From Pseudoalteromonas rubra (GTDB taxonomy: Bacteria; Pseudomonadota; Gammaproteobacteria; Enterobacterales; Alteromonadaceae): a stretch of DNA of 64,000 nucleotides. Location: contig NZ_CP045430.1 of assembly GCF_005886805.2 (NCBI RefSeq), positions 1,054,001-1,118,000 of the forward strand, written 5' to 3'. Below the pieces are notes generated by a model. That model was not told the DNA's origin. It worked only from the letters and a program-made list of their open reading frames with translations, and did not search any database. Shown here piece after piece: positions 36,133 to 46,217 of this stretch (its first letter is position 1; each line of letters opens with the position of its first letter). A program made the translations under genes and the position numbers.

Positions 36133-37017
36133 TTAAAGGACACGCTTACAATGCTCACTCATCAGATCAATAAAACATCGGATCTTGGCCGGGACATATC
36201 CACCGGGCCGATAAACAGCATGCACAGGAAACCCCTCCAGCTGATAATCCGCTAACAAGGCCACCAACTTGCCACTGTTCAGCGCCTCTTTGAATGCCCA
36301 TCTTGGTCCCAGGTGCACCCCTTTACCAGCAAGTACAAGCTGCCTGACAGCAGATACACTGTTCACTGTAAACCCCCCTGACACTTTGACTTGGATGGCT
36401 TTTGTGCCTTTTAGCACTCTCACCTGCGCGTTACCCTGAGCGCGGGAATAAAACACAAACTGACACCGTTCAAGCATCGACGGCTCATTAATTTCTCCCA
36501 CCCGGGCAAGATAATCCCGACTGGCAACCAACACCCGCTCGGCCATGCCCAGACCTCGGCAGATCAGTGCCGAATCCGACAACACACCAATACGCACCGC
36601 CACGTCGATGCCATTTGCAGTCAGGTCTTCAAAATGGCTCCCCAGCAGTAACTCGACCTTAAGATTGTCGTAAGTCGTCTGCATCTGACTGAGTACAGGC
36701 ACGACAAATTGATTACCAAAATCGACCGGTGCAGCAATAGTCAGAGTCCCACTGGGCTGATCCTGCAACCCCCGCAGACGATTTTCTAATTCTATCTGCT
36801 GCTCCGAAATATGTTTTAGCCCCTGAAAATAAACTAATCCGGCTTCAGTCGGCTGGGATCGCACCGTAGAGCGGTTAATCAGTTTAATACCCAAGTGCTG
36901 CTCTAATGCCGCCACCTTGCGACTCACCGAAGAAGGGTCTGTGTTGAGTTGCTCGGCAGCACCTTTCAAACTGCCAGCTTCTATGACCTTGAGGAATGTC
37001 AGCTCATTTGTGTTCAT
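36133..37017 (-). CDS. LysR-family transcriptional regulator
   Basis: 294 residues from ATG 37017 (an earlier ATG at 37029 and a TTG at 37038 are alternatives). DNA-binding domain: LTFLKVIEAGSLKGAAEQLN, TDPSSVSRKVAALEQHLGIK, LINRSTVRSQPTEAGLVYF. Effector domain: GTLTIAAPVDFGNQFVVPVL onward. It is divergent from the SDR gene starting 109 bases away and is likely its regulator. Resemblance is to the DsdC/PecT-like subgroup whose targets are oxidoreductases; the effector is unknown. Confidence 0.87.
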   Translation of the reverse strand: MNTNELTFLKVIEAGSLKGAAEQLNTDPSSVSRKVAALEQHLGIKLINRSTVRSQPTEAGLVYFQGLKHISEQQIELENRLRGLQDQPSGTLTIAAPVDFGNQFVVPVLSQMQTTYDNLKVELLLGSHFEDLTANGIDVAVRIGVLSDSALICRGLGMAERVLVASRDYLARVGEINEPSMLERCQFVFYSRAQGNAQVRVLKGTKAIQVKVSGGFTVNSVSAVRQLVLAGKGVHLGPRWAFKEALNSGKLVALLADYQLEGFPVHAVYRPGGYVPAKIRCFIDLMSEHCKRVL

Positions 37018-37125
37018 TGCTTTTTGCATTTTTCGCAATTAATAAATGAAAATTTATGGGATACCTGAGATAAACGCAAGCGACTAAGCTTACTTTCGTC
37101 AACTAATCCAACAGGAGTAAGCATT

Positions 37126-37896
37126 ATGTCCACCTCAAGCACACTTTTCGATTTGACCGACAAAGTCGCTATTGTCACTGGCTCAGCGCGTAATATGGGC
37201 CGAGCCTTTGCCATTTCACTGGCCGAACGAGGCGCGAATGTTGTGGTGCATTATCATAGTGATGCATCGCTGAGTGACGCACAGCAGACCGCAGCCGAGA
37301 TCACTCAGATTGGCAGGCAGGCACTTGTGGTTCAGGGCGATCTGAGCCAGGAAAGCCAGGTTCTTGCGCTCTACAGCCAAACATTGGAAACCTTCGGCCG
37401 AGTAGACATTGTGATCAACAACGCAGGTAAAGTGCTGAAAAAAGCCATCGCGGATATCTCAGAGCAAGCTTACGACCAGCTGTTTGCCATTAACACCAAG
37501 GCCCCATTCCTCATGATGAAGCACGCAGCCCGACATATTCAGGATCAGGGTCGTATTATCAATATGGGCACCTCTTTACTCGGCGCGTTTACCGGCCTGT
37601 ACGGCGCTTATGCCGGTGCCAAAGCGCCGTTGGAAGACTTTACCCGGGCACTGGCAAAGGAAATTGGTAGCCGCGGCGTCACTGTCAACGTCGTAGCACC
37701 AGGCCCAATAGATACCGCATTTTTTCATGGCGAGGAAAATGCGCAATCAGTGGCCTATCTAAGCGCAGCCAGTGTCCTGAATCGCCTGGGTAACGTCGAC
37801 GATGTAGTGCCCATGATTGACTTTCTGGTCAGTGAAGAAGCACGCTGGATAACTGGCCAGACTTTATTTGTCAACGGGGGGTTCGTTACCCGCTAA
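37126..37896 (+). CDS. SDR-family oxidoreductase (FabG-like)
   Basis: 256 residues from ATG 37126 behind AGGAG. Cofactor motif TGSARNMGRAFAISLAERGA, NNAGKV, catalytic Ser in MGTSLLGAF and YGAYAGAKAP carrying Tyr and Lys of YxxxK, then VAPGPIDTAFF. The cofactor loop has Arg (SARNMGR), so NADP(H) is favoured. It probably reduces or oxidises a carbonyl or hydroxyl compound. Its end overlaps the TonB-dependent receptor gene on the opposite strand by 4 bases. Substrate unknown. Confidence 0.87.
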   Translation: MSTSSTLFDLTDKVAIVTGSARNMGRAFAISLAERGANVVVHYHSDASLSDAQQTAAEITQIGRQALVVQGDLSQESQVLALYSQTLETFGRVDIVINNAGKVLKKAIADISEQAYDQLFAINTKAPFLMMKHAARHIQDQGRIINMGTSLLGAFTGLYGAYAGAKAPLEDFTRALAKEIGSRGVTVNVVAPGPIDTAFFHGEENAQSVAYLSAASVLNRLGNVDDVVPMIDFLVSEEARWITGQTLFVNGGFVTR

Positions 37897-39953
37897 AATC
37901 GATATGACCAGCTCAGGCGCAGATTGCGCGGCGCCTGAATATACTTTACAGGAGACACGCCCCGGGCATTGCCATGGTAATAGGTCTTGTCTAATAAATT
38001 TTCGACATACAACCCCAGGGTGCTCTCCCCTTGTGTATAAGTCAGGTTCATATTGAGAGTTGTCCAGGCTGGTATTGTAACGACTTCAGTGCCGCTTTGT
38101 TGAAAACGGTTGGCTTCGGTCAGGACTTTATCCCAGTGATCAACAAAAGCTGAGACCTGCCAGTGCTGATCCAGGGTGTAACCCAGCCCCAGCTTGACCT
38201 TATAGCTAGGTACATCCAATCTGACCGATTGCGTCGCCACCTGGGTTTTATCCGGCGAAATATAACGCAGCGCCAGTTGTCCGTACCAGCGCGATGCCTG
38301 CCAACGCAATTGGTTTTCCCAACCTGAGACTCTGTGTTCTCCTGCCACTATAGTGCGCCAAATCTGGGTATTGGGGTCCTGTACTTTTTGATAAAAATTC
38401 TTCGCCTGCATACTATACAGAGCTGAAATATTGGCGAATTCAATCTCACGCCAGCGAAATTTTTGGCTCCAGTTAAGCTCGTACATCTGCATACTTTGAG
38501 ACTCAATTTCATCATCAACCACCAGGTCAAATTCAAAAATCGTTGGTGGTCGAAACGCTTTACCGTAAGTCAATTTGATTGCCTGATCGACATTGGGCTG
38601 ATAAACCATGCTGATCCGGGGTAGCCAGCTGGCATTGGTGTAATCCTGGCGATGGTATCTGAGCCCGGCATTGACCTTAAGTGTGCGTTCGCCAAAGTGC
38701 CATAGCCTGGAATATTGCCCAAACACAGCATGCTTATCCGAGCGTTCCTTGTCCGTTGGCCAGGAGTCTGGGGTGACCAATTTAACGCCGTCTTCAGTTT
38801 GCCTGTATTTGATTTTACGGCCAATTTTGGTACGCCAGCCATCATACCCCAGTATCCAGTCCTGATCGGAGCTTGCCTGATAGGCCCATTGGGTATTGAG
38901 CCGAATTCTGTCCGACGGGCCGATATCTTCGCGCTCTGTATATAACACCAACGCTTCGTAGCGGCTTGCCTGAGCAGCGTTATCAACACTCAAGCGGTAT
39001 TTCTCTTTGTATTCCCGAAAATAGCTTAGCTCCACATTACCCGACCAGTTTGCCGACGGTTGCATGTGCTTACCCAGATAGTAGCTACTATAACCGCGAT
39101 AAGCATCATCGCCGGTAATATAATCGAAAGCCACCGCTTCTATACCACTTACGTTGGTTGTGCGGGTGAGGTTATTGCCAAAGTAAAACCAGGGAGTGCT
39201 GAGTCGGCTGTCCAGCGTGATATTTTTCTCACGATTGCGAAAATCATTCGGGTCATGGTTTCTTAACCCATCTTTGCTGTTTCGACTAAACGCTTCATCA
39301 TCGACGATAAATTCTCGTATTTCACGATAATCCAGATCGCTTTCAAAATAACTGGCCGATACCGCCAGCTCGATCTCGCCTTGTTGAAAATGAAGCAAGC
39401 CGTGTCCGTGGCGTGTACCCACCTCACCAACCACTAGAGAGACTTCATTGACCTCACTTTCCAAACGAGTGATCACATTAATCACCCCTTGAGTTGCATT
39501 ACCGCCGTACAAGGTGGAGTTTGGCCCTTGCAAAATTTCAACACGCTCAATTCTGGCGCTGGGAAAGTTATTCATAATAAAGGCTTCGTTAGCCAGCAGA
39601 TTTTGTACTTCCCGCCCATCAATAAGCATCAAAGTCCCCGACATATTGCCGGTAAAACCTCTTTGCCCGCCTGGCAACCAGGCCCATTGATAGAAATAAT
39701 CCATATTGGGTACTGAGGTGAGGATCTCTTTTAAGTCGCGCCAGCCATAACGTTCTATATCCGAACGACTGATCACATACACTGTGCCGGATGACGCCAG
39801 CCAGGTTTCGCTTTTACGTGCCGCAACGGTCACATCCTGACTGAGCAGCTCTTCAAACGACATTGCAAATACCGATCCATCTTGCTCCTGTCCTACAGCC
39901 AGCGAACAGGGCAATATCGTGAAGAAAAACAAAGAAATAACTAATCGAGTCAT
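37893..39953 (-). CDS. TonB-dependent receptor
   Basis: 686 residues with a signal peptide to about SLAVGQ. The plug reads LLSQDVTVAARKSETWLASS, VYVISRSDIERYGWRDLKEIL, LMLIDGREVQNLLANEAFI, IERVEILQGPNSTLYGGNATQGVINVITR; the barrel ends with LRLSWSYRF and a terminal Phe. Its plug is of the same general type as the receptor in the YfiN operon at 821-2800, but it has no yfiR or cyclase neighbour. No Fur or Zur box was found upstream (39954-40030). Substrate unknown. It converges on the SDR gene. Confidence 0.88.
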   Translation of the reverse strand: MTRLVISLFFFTILPCSLAVGQEQDGSVFAMSFEELLSQDVTVAARKSETWLASSGTVYVISRSDIERYGWRDLKEILTSVPNMDYFYQWAWLPGGQRGFTGNMSGTLMLIDGREVQNLLANEAFIMNNFPSARIERVEILQGPNSTLYGGNATQGVINVITRLESEVNEVSLVVGEVGTRHGHGLLHFQQGEIELAVSASYFESDLDYREIREFIVDDEAFSRNSKDGLRNHDPNDFRNREKNITLDSRLSTPWFYFGNNLTRTTNVSGIEAVAFDYITGDDAYRGYSSYYLGKHMQPSANWSGNVELSYFREYKEKYRLSVDNAAQASRYEALVLYTEREDIGPSDRIRLNTQWAYQASSDQDWILGYDGWRTKIGRKIKYRQTEDGVKLVTPDSWPTDKERSDKHAVFGQYSRLWHFGERTLKVNAGLRYHRQDYTNASWLPRISMVYQPNVDQAIKLTYGKAFRPPTIFEFDLVVDDEIESQSMQMYELNWSQKFRWREIEFANISALYSMQAKNFYQKVQDPNTQIWRTIVAGEHRVSGWENQLRWQASRWYGQLALRYISPDKTQVATQSVRLDVPSYKVKLGLGYTLDQHWQVSAFVDHWDKVLTEANRFQQSGTEVVTIPAWTTLNMNLTYTQGESTLGLYVENLLDKTYYHGNARGVSPVKYIQAPRNLRLSWSYRF

Positions 39954-40303
39954 ATACTACTTACTGAACAAAGCGCCTTTGCCAAGTATAGCTAAGCATT
40001 TTGACTTTTGAGTGAAACCTAACAGAGCACAATGAACCTTATATAAATCATATTTTACGTATGACTTTTGCAACCGACGCAACACAAGTTATATCGATTT
40101 CAGAAATCCAGCTCGTTATTTAAACCATCAACGTTGGATTTCCGAGCAAGATAAAAGCAATTTAGGAGCAAGTTCAACTTATACCGAGAAATCAATATTC
40201 CAATAAATTTCATAGACATAAAACCGATTCAATGACAAAACCAATACCATTTACAAAATGTCAACCTTGATATTAATCTTTGTTCACCTTAAAATTTATT
40301 TTT

Positions 40304-40317
40304 ATTGAACGATCAAT
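40304..40317. promoter_or_regulatory. BetI-like operator upstream of the bet operon
   Basis: ATTGA, four bases, TCAAT: an inverted repeat 10 bases upstream of the betI start, resembling the TTGA..TCAA operators recorded for BetI. BetI normally represses the operon until choline is present. The remaining intergenic space 39954-40303 is A+T-rich and shows no gene. Confidence 0.6.
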
Positions 40318-40327
40318 TAATAAAAAC

Positions 40328-40918
40328 ATGCCCAAAGTCGGAATGGAACCTGTGCGTCGCCAGCAGCTGATTGAGGCGACTTTGCAGTCAGTAGCTGAGC
40401 TTGGATTACAGGCCACCACAATCAACAGTATCAGTAAGAAGGCAGGCATGTCTTCGGGGATCATTAGCCACTATTTTGGTGGTAAACAAGGTCTCATAGA
40501 AGCCACAGTGCGCTATCTGCTGAGCAGTCTGCAACGCAGCTTATTGCAACGCACAGCTCAGAGATGCAAGCCTGAGCAACGCCTGATGTTTATTGTCGAA
40601 GCCAACTTTGCCGTGGTGCAACAACAGCGAGACACCACCCGCACCTGGTTGAGCTTTTGGGCGCATTCCATGCACGATGCTGAATTACATCGCTTACAAC
40701 GCGTCAATGCTCGCCGACTTTACAGCAATTTGTTGTACTCGTTTAAACAGTTAATGGCCCCAGCCAAAGCGCGCGAAGCCGCAGAGCTGAGTGCCGCCAT
40801 GATCGACGGCCTGTGGCTCAGAGCCGTTCTCAATAAAGCCGATGATGCGCAGTTTGATAGCGCGCAGGATCTGGCCAAGCGTTATATCCAGTCCCTCATC
40901 CAACAACTTGGAGTCTAA
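40328..40918 (+). CDS. betI: TetR-family choline-responsive repressor BetI
   Basis: 196 residues from ATG 40328. The TetR helix-turn-helix is [59 protein letters not shown], almost word for word the BetI type. The C-terminal ligand domain includes [28 protein letters not shown], where BetI senses choline. It is the first gene of the bet operon and is followed 1 base later by betB. It should repress betI-betB-betA and the downstream carrier. The 16 residues ahead of ATG in the longer frame run through the operator, so 40328 is preferred. Confidence 0.92.
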   Translation: MPKVGMEPVRRQQLIEATLQSVAELGLQATTINSISKKAGMSSGIISHYFGGKQGLIEATVRYLLSSLQRSLLQRTAQRCKPEQRLMFIVEANFAVVQQQRDTTRTWLSFWAHSMHDAELHRLQRVNARRLYSNLLYSFKQLMAPAKAREAAELSAAMIDGLWLRAVLNKADDAQFDSAQDLAKRYIQSLIQQLGV

Positions 40919-40919
40919 T

Positions 40920-42383
40920 ATGTCCACACCTGTCTACCAGAACTTTATTCACGGCCGCTACCTTGCCAATCAGACCGGCGAGCAGTTTGCGGTAAAAAAC
41001 CCCGCGACCAACGAAGTCATTTATCACGTTGAAGTGGCCGATGCGCACATTCAAAAAGCGGCCATCGACAGTGCCAAAGCCGGGTTTGCGCAGTGGTCTG
41101 CCATGGCACCCATTGAGCGCAGCAGAATTCTGAATAAAGCAGTGGCACTATTACGTGAACGTAATGATGAACTGGCTAAAATTGAGGTGCTGGATACAGG
41201 TAAACCCTGGCAAGAAGCCGAGTGCGTTGACATTCAAACCGGTGCTGACGTAATCGAGTATTTTGCTGGGCTGGCGCCTGCGCAGGTTGGCCAGCAACAG
41301 ATGGTCGGCAATGATTTTTACTACACCCGCAAAGAGCCGTTAGGAATTTGCGCGGGTATCGGTGCCTGGAACTACCCACTGCAAATTGCTTGCTGGAAAT
41401 CCGGCCCAGCACTGGCGGCAGGTAATGCCTTGATCTTTAAACCGTCTGAAGAAACCCCGCTGGGTGCACTGAAGCTGGCCGAGATTTTTATCGAGGCCGG
41501 TATGCCAGCTGGTGTCTTTAACGTTGTACAAGGCGCTGCTGAAGTTGGGCAATGGCTCACGCTGCATCCGGAAATTGAAAAAGTGTCATTCACCGGTGAA
41601 GTGGGCACAGGTAAAAAAGTCATGCAAAGTGCGGCTTCTAACCTTAAAGACGTGACTATGGAACTGGGCGGTAAGTCGCCGCTATTGGTGTTTGATGATG
41701 CCGATATCGAGCAGGCAGTCAGTGCTGCCATGTTAGGCAACTTCTACACACAGGGCGAGATCTGCACCAACTGCACACGTGTTTATGTTCAGCGCGGGGT
41801 GTATGAGCAGTTTCTTGAGCAACTCAAGACTCGCACAGAGCAAAATATCATTGCGGGCGATCCACTTGATCCCAAAGTGAACCTGGGTGCATTGATCTCG
41901 AAAAAACATCAGCAGCTGGTACTGGATTACATTGAGCAAGGCAAGCAAGAAGGAGCCACCGTGCTTACCGGCGGTCATGCCCTGAGCCCGGCTTCTGCGC
42001 CCAACGGCTACTTCGTCGCGCCGACCATCTTCACTGACTGTCATGAAGACATGACTATAGTTCGCGAGGAGATCTTTGGTCCGGTGATGTGCGTCATGGT
42101 ATTCGATGACGAACAAGAAGCAATTGAGCGCGCCAACAACACCCATTTAGGCCTCGCAGCTGGCGTGTTTAGCCGTGATATTCAACGTGCACATCGTGTT
42201 ATCCACCAACTGCAAGCCGGTATTACCTGGATCAATGCCTATGGTAATTCTCCGGCCGAAATGCCAGTTGGGGGATATAAACAATCCGGTATTGGCCGCG
42301 AAAATGGTATCGAAACACTGGATCATTACACCCAGACCAAGTCTGTTTACGTAGGTATGAGCCAAATCGAAAGCCCATTTTAA
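40920..42383 (+). CDS. betB: Betaine aldehyde dehydrogenase BetB
   Basis: 487 residues from ATG 40920, with TTGGAG inside the end of betI. It oxidises betaine aldehyde to glycine betaine with NAD(P). The ALDH signatures are present: the NAD-site [13 protein letters not shown], the general base in [14 protein letters not shown] and the nucleophile Cys in [13 protein letters not shown], followed by [25 protein letters not shown]. Full length for the family. The cysteine nucleophile is followed by Thr-Asn as usual. Neighbours betI and betA confirm the assignment. Confidence 0.93.
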   Translation: MSTPVYQNFIHGRYLANQTGEQFAVKNPATNEVIYHVEVADAHIQKAAIDSAKAGFAQWSAMAPIERSRILNKAVALLRERNDELAKIEVLDTGKPWQEAECVDIQTGADVIEYFAGLAPAQVGQQQMVGNDFYYTRKEPLGICAGIGAWNYPLQIACWKSGPALAAGNALIFKPSEETPLGALKLAEIFIEAGMPAGVFNVVQGAAEVGQWLTLHPEIEKVSFTGEVGTGKKVMQSAASNLKDVTMELGGKSPLLVFDDADIEQAVSAAMLGNFYTQGEICTNCTRVYVQRGVYEQFLEQLKTRTEQNIIAGDPLDPKVNLGALISKKHQQLVLDYIEQGKQEGATVLTGGHALSPASAPNGYFVAPTIFTDCHEDMTIVREEIFGPVMCVMVFDDEQEAIERANNTHLGLAAGVFSRDIQRAHRVIHQLQAGITWINAYGNSPAEMPVGGYKQSGIGRENGIETLDHYTQTKSVYVGMSQIESPF

Positions 42384-42398
42384 ACAAGGAGCCAGACT

Positions 42399-44066
42399 AT
42401 GAAAAAAGTATTCGACTACATCATTGTCGGAGCTGGCTCAGCAGGCTGTGTACTGGCAAATAGACTGTCTGCCAATCCACAACACCGGGTTTTACTACTA
42501 GAAACCGGTGGCAGTGACAAAAGTATCTTTATTCAGATGCCCACGGCATTGTCAATTCCGATGAACACCGACAAATACGCCTGGCAGTTTCATACCGAGC
42601 CCGAGCCTTATCTGGACAACCGGGTAATGCATTGCCCACGCGGCAAGGTACTGGGCGGCTCATCATCAATTAACGGCATGGTGTATGTGCGTGGCCACGC
42701 CAAAGATTTTGATGAATGGCAGCAACATGGTGCGCAGGGGTGGGATTATCAGGCCTGCCTGCCATACTTTAAGCGTGCCGAAAGCTGGTATCTGGGCGAC
42801 GACCCGTACCGGGGCAGTGAGGGTCCGCTTGGCACCAACAATGGTAATGAGATGGCCAACCCGCTGTACCGCGCGTTTATTGAAGCCGGTACACAAGCTG
42901 GATATGCTACCACACAAGATTACAATGGCGAGCAGCAAGAAGGCTTTGGCCCGATGCACATGACAGTGAAAGATGGCCGCCGATGCTCCGCCAGCCGTGC
43001 CTACCTTGACCCTGTAAAGGGGCGTGACAATCTGACAATCGTAACTGGCGCTCTGGTACATAAAGTACTGCTGGAAGGTAAGCGCGCTATTGGCGTCGAG
43101 TACCAATGCAAAGGTAAAATCCACAGCGCCAGTGCCGAACGCCGCGTCATTTTAAGTGCCGGTCCAATTGGCTCGCCTCACTTGTTGCAGTTGTCGGGCA
43201 TCGGCGATCAGGCAACTTTGCAGGCCGCCGGTGTTGAGGTTAAGCACCACCTGCCTGGTGTCGGTAAGAACTTGCAGGATCACCTGGAGTTTTATTTCCA
43301 GTATAAGTGTAAGCAGCCCATCACACTGAATGGCAAACTGGACTGGTTCTCCAAAGGCTTGATCGGCGCTCGCTGGCTCCTTAATAAATCAGGTCTTGGC
43401 GCCACCAATCATTTTGAGTCCTGTGCTTTTATCCGCTCTAAAGCAGGCGTAGAGTGGCCGGATATGCAGTATCACTTTTTACCCGCAGCCATTCGTTATG
43501 ACGGCAAAAGTGCATTTGACGGACACGGTTTTCAGGTGCATATCGGCCATAACAAGCCAAAAAGCCGCGGTGAGGTCACCCTTAAATCAGCCGACCCCAC
43601 ACAGGCGCCTAAGATCCAATTTAACTACTTGGCCCATCAGGATGATATTGAAGGCTTCCGGGCGTGTGTCCGACTCACTCGTGAGATCATTGAACAACCT
43701 GCGTTTGATGCTTATCGCGATGGTGAAATTCAGCCAGGAAAAGGCGTGCAGAGCGACGCAGAAATCGATGCCTTTGTACGCCAGGCAGTCGAAAGCGCCT
43801 ATCACCCGTCCTGCTCATGCAAAATGGGTGAAGATGACATGGCCGTGGTGGATTCAAACACCCAGGTACATGGTATTGATGGCCTGAATGTGGTGGATTC
43901 ATCTATCTTCCCGACAATCCCGAACGGCAACCTCAACGCGCCAACCATTATGGTCGCAGAGAAAGCCGCAGACATTATTCTGGGCCAGCCAGCCCTTAAA
44001 GCAAACAACGCTCAGGTTGCCATTGCGAGACAATGGCAGACAGTACAACGCAGCACGGAGATTTAA
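42399..44066 (+). CDS. betA: Choline dehydrogenase BetA
   Basis: 555 residues, GMC oxidoreductase. FAD-binding motif [18 protein letters not shown] near the start, [19 protein letters not shown] in the signature 1 region, [17 protein letters not shown] as signature 2, and [17 protein letters not shown] at the catalytic His region near the C-terminus. It oxidises choline to betaine aldehyde at the inner face of the membrane. AAGGAG lies nine bases upstream. Sixteen bases separate it from betB. The product feeds osmoprotection. Confidence 0.93.
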   Translation: MKKVFDYIIVGAGSAGCVLANRLSANPQHRVLLLETGGSDKSIFIQMPTALSIPMNTDKYAWQFHTEPEPYLDNRVMHCPRGKVLGGSSSINGMVYVRGHAKDFDEWQQHGAQGWDYQACLPYFKRAESWYLGDDPYRGSEGPLGTNNGNEMANPLYRAFIEAGTQAGYATTQDYNGEQQEGFGPMHMTVKDGRRCSASRAYLDPVKGRDNLTIVTGALVHKVLLEGKRAIGVEYQCKGKIHSASAERRVILSAGPIGSPHLLQLSGIGDQATLQAAGVEVKHHLPGVGKNLQDHLEFYFQYKCKQPITLNGKLDWFSKGLIGARWLLNKSGLGATNHFESCAFIRSKAGVEWPDMQYHFLPAAIRYDGKSAFDGHGFQVHIGHNKPKSRGEVTLKSADPTQAPKIQFNYLAHQDDIEGFRACVRLTREIIEQPAFDAYRDGEIQPGKGVQSDAEIDAFVRQAVESAYHPSCSCKMGEDDMAVVDSNTQVHGIDGLNVVDSSIFPTIPNGNLNAPTIMVAEKAADIILGQPALKANNAQVAIARQWQTVQRSTEI

Positions 44067-44079
44067 CAAAGCCACCTGT

Positions 44080-44134
44080 GGCCCAACCGGGCCGCGGGAT
44101 CTGCAGTGGTGCGCGATACAAATTGGTTGTATCG
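44080..44134 (+). promoter_or_regulatory. Two stem-loops between betA and the carrier gene
   Basis: GGCCC/GGGCC (44080-44093, loop AACC) and CGATACAA/TTGTATCG (44114-44134, 5-base loop) are both in the 136 bases after betA. Neither has a clear T tract. They could stabilise the upstream message, act as a weak attenuator, or be partial terminators that lower expression of the carrier relative to betA. Confidence 0.35.
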
Positions 44135-44202
44135 GGTTAATGCGGAAACATAAAAAAACGGAGAGACAATGAGTTATTTTTACTTATTTTGGGAGGGTGA
44201 CA

Positions 44203-45420
44203 ATGACAGTATGGCTTAGTGCAGGCATTGTGTTTACCCTAGTTGCTATCGCTTTTATTCTATTAAAATGGGGGAACCTACGCTGTGTCGGTGTGACACC
44301 GGTTAAAACCTTTACCTTTATTGCTATTTTATTTACGTCCGGCCTGGATGTTGGACTTATCATGTTTCCGCTGACGGAGTTTGCGGGTTACGCAGACATA
44401 AAAGCAAGCCCAGAATATGCGTTTGCCAATCCACTCGCCATTGAATTTGGCTTTTGGGGCTTCCTGATCTGGGGATTTTATTTTCTGACGTGTTTTTATT
44501 TCTGCGTAATAGAACCTAAGGTGAAGTTCTTCGAAATTCCCTGGGTTAAATTTATCAATAATGTTGTTATTATTGGTACTTGCGCCTTTACGGCCTATCT
44601 GTTGCTGACTAACCTGCCCTGGTATATGCCAAGTGTGGGCGATGGCGAGTCCATTATTCCAACCTTTTATCTCATCGTGTTCGCCGCCATTTGTTTTGCG
44701 GTGTATTCAAGCACCAGCCTGAAGTATGTACGCATTCTGAGTATCTCTACGACCTGGATGTTTATCGCCCTGATCGCCTTTATGTGGGCCTCTGCGTTCG
44801 TATTTGGTGACAGTGAAATGAGCACCTTTACGAATAACATTGCACTACTGGGTGACTACTTTAGCAATATTAACGAGTTTGTGTTGCCGCTCAATGATTA
44901 CCACGAATTTTATCTGTTCTGGTGGTTTGCATGGAGCATCATGATAGGTCAGTTTACTTCACGTTTTGTCGGTGGTCTGAAAACCTATCAGGTGCTAGCT
45001 GCGATGCTGGTGTTCCCGTCTATTCCCATCGCTGTCTGGTTTAGTGTCTTGTATCACTATCATGAAGCGGGGATCGACACTGCGGGTATCAAGAACCTTG
45101 CCATGGTGGTTGTTGGCGTGATCTTTGTGATCAACTCTCTGGACTCATTAGTTCGACTGTATACCGACAATCTGGGTTTGACGGTTAAAAAACTCGGGAA
45201 ACGCAACTATATTTTGTTTAATATTGCCGCCCTGTCGTTGCTGACGCTGCTATTTAAACTAAACTTTTTGCAGATACAATGGGTTGGTGCACTGGTTATT
45301 GCGCTCTTTTTTGGTTGTTTTGGCTATATTTGCTACAGCAAATTCAAAACAGTAGCCAACATTACCCGTTCACCGAAAGAGAATACCATCGACTTCAGCC
45401 GTATCGAGACCGTAAACTAA
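44203..45420 (+). CDS. Short divergent BCCT-family transporter (probable choline carrier)
   Basis: 405 residues from ATG 44203, with GGGAGG six bases upstream. About ten hydrophobic segments. It keeps a BCCT-like helix near the start (FTSGLDVGLIMFPLTEFAGY, compare GIGxGLxFxGxxEPxxH) and the substrate-binding helix FYLFWWFAWSIMIGQFTSRF (compare FYWxWWxxWxPFxGxFxAR). Usual BCCT proteins are 500-700 residues, so this one lacks the N-terminal helices and the C-terminal osmosensory tail. Position after betA suggests uptake of choline, perhaps betaine. The tryptophan box is only partly kept. Confidence 0.75.
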   Translation: MTVWLSAGIVFTLVAIAFILLKWGNLRCVGVTPVKTFTFIAILFTSGLDVGLIMFPLTEFAGYADIKASPEYAFANPLAIEFGFWGFLIWGFYFLTCFYFCVIEPKVKFFEIPWVKFINNVVIIGTCAFTAYLLLTNLPWYMPSVGDGESIIPTFYLIVFAAICFAVYSSTSLKYVRILSISTTWMFIALIAFMWASAFVFGDSEMSTFTNNIALLGDYFSNINEFVLPLNDYHEFYLFWWFAWSIMIGQFTSRFVGGLKTYQVLAAMLVFPSIPIAVWFSVLYHYHEAGIDTAGIKNLAMVVVGVIFVINSLDSLVRLYTDNLGLTVKKLGKRNYILFNIAALSLLTLLFKLNFLQIQWVGALVIALFFGCFGYICYSKFKTVANITRSPKENTIDFSRIETVN

Positions 45421-45432
45421 GGTTCAAAAGAA

Positions 45433-46143
45433 ATGAAAATAAATTTAAAAACAACACTCTGCGCACTCCCTTTGGCTATGCTATCTAATCTCGCTGTGGC
45501 AGGTTTGTCGACCACCATTACTGCTACGTCTGATTATACCTTTAATGGTGTTTCACAAACGCAAGGCGATGCGACTATCCAGGGCAGCCTGGACTATGCC
45601 GATGATGCAGGTTGGTATGTGGGTACTTGGGGATCAGGGGTAGATTTTGGTGACGACACCAGCCATGAGCTCGACTTTTACATTGGTAACACCACTGACC
45701 TTTCAAGTGCCTGGTCACTGGACTATGGTATAGCTTATTACAGCTACCATGGCTTCACCGACGCCAGTAGCTTTAACTACCCTGAAATCTATTCCAAGTT
45801 TGCCTATGCCAGCAGCCTCGGGACAACGGATATTAACCTGTGGTACAGCTGGGATTACGCTGGTAAAGATGTAGGCCATACCATTGTGATGCTGTCGCAT
45901 ACCTTTGATATTGCTGACAACCACTCTATTACCCTGAGCGGTGATGTATCTAACTCATTCGATGCTGATAAACATGCCTGGGATGAACTCGGACTCGACA
46001 GCTCCTATACGCACTATTATATTTCTTATTCCACCACCCAGTTTGATTTCGATCTGACCTTTACACTGGAAGACACCACGATTGATGGCGAACATTCCGA
46101 CGACCGGTTTGTATTCGCGATTTCAAGAACATTTGACTTGTAA
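45433..46143 (+). CDS. TorF-family outer-membrane porin-like protein
   Basis: 236 residues with a signal peptide (CALPLAMLSNLAVA). The N-terminal mature sequence ATSDYTFNGVSQTQGDATIQGSLDYADDAGWYVGTWGSGVDF matches the TorF putative porin family. The rest is a series of amphipathic strands ending in VFAISRTFDL. It begins 12 bases after the BCCT gene, so it is the fifth gene of the bet operon. It may let choline or betaine through the outer membrane, which is inference from position. Confidence 0.85.
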   Translation: MKINLKTTLCALPLAMLSNLAVAGLSTTITATSDYTFNGVSQTQGDATIQGSLDYADDAGWYVGTWGSGVDFGDDTSHELDFYIGNTTDLSSAWSLDYGIAYYSYHGFTDASSFNYPEIYSKFAYASSLGTTDINLWYSWDYAGKDVGHTIVMLSHTFDIADNHSITLSGDVSNSFDADKHAWDELGLDSSYTHYYISYSTTQFDFDLTFTLEDTTIDGEHSDDRFVFAISRTFDL

Positions 46144-46155
46144 TCTCTCAAACAA

Positions 46156-46182
46156 CCAGGCACTTAGCACATAAGTGCCTGG
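46156..46182. terminator. Bet-operon hairpin terminator
   Basis: CCAGGCACTTA and TAAGTGCCTGG form a perfect 11-base stem around a 5-base loop, 12 bases after the porin stop. A downstream GTTTTAT gives a modest T tract on the plus strand. Confidence 0.75.
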
Positions 46183-46217
46183 CGTCATGTTTTATCACCA
46201 GTGACGACCCAAACACC

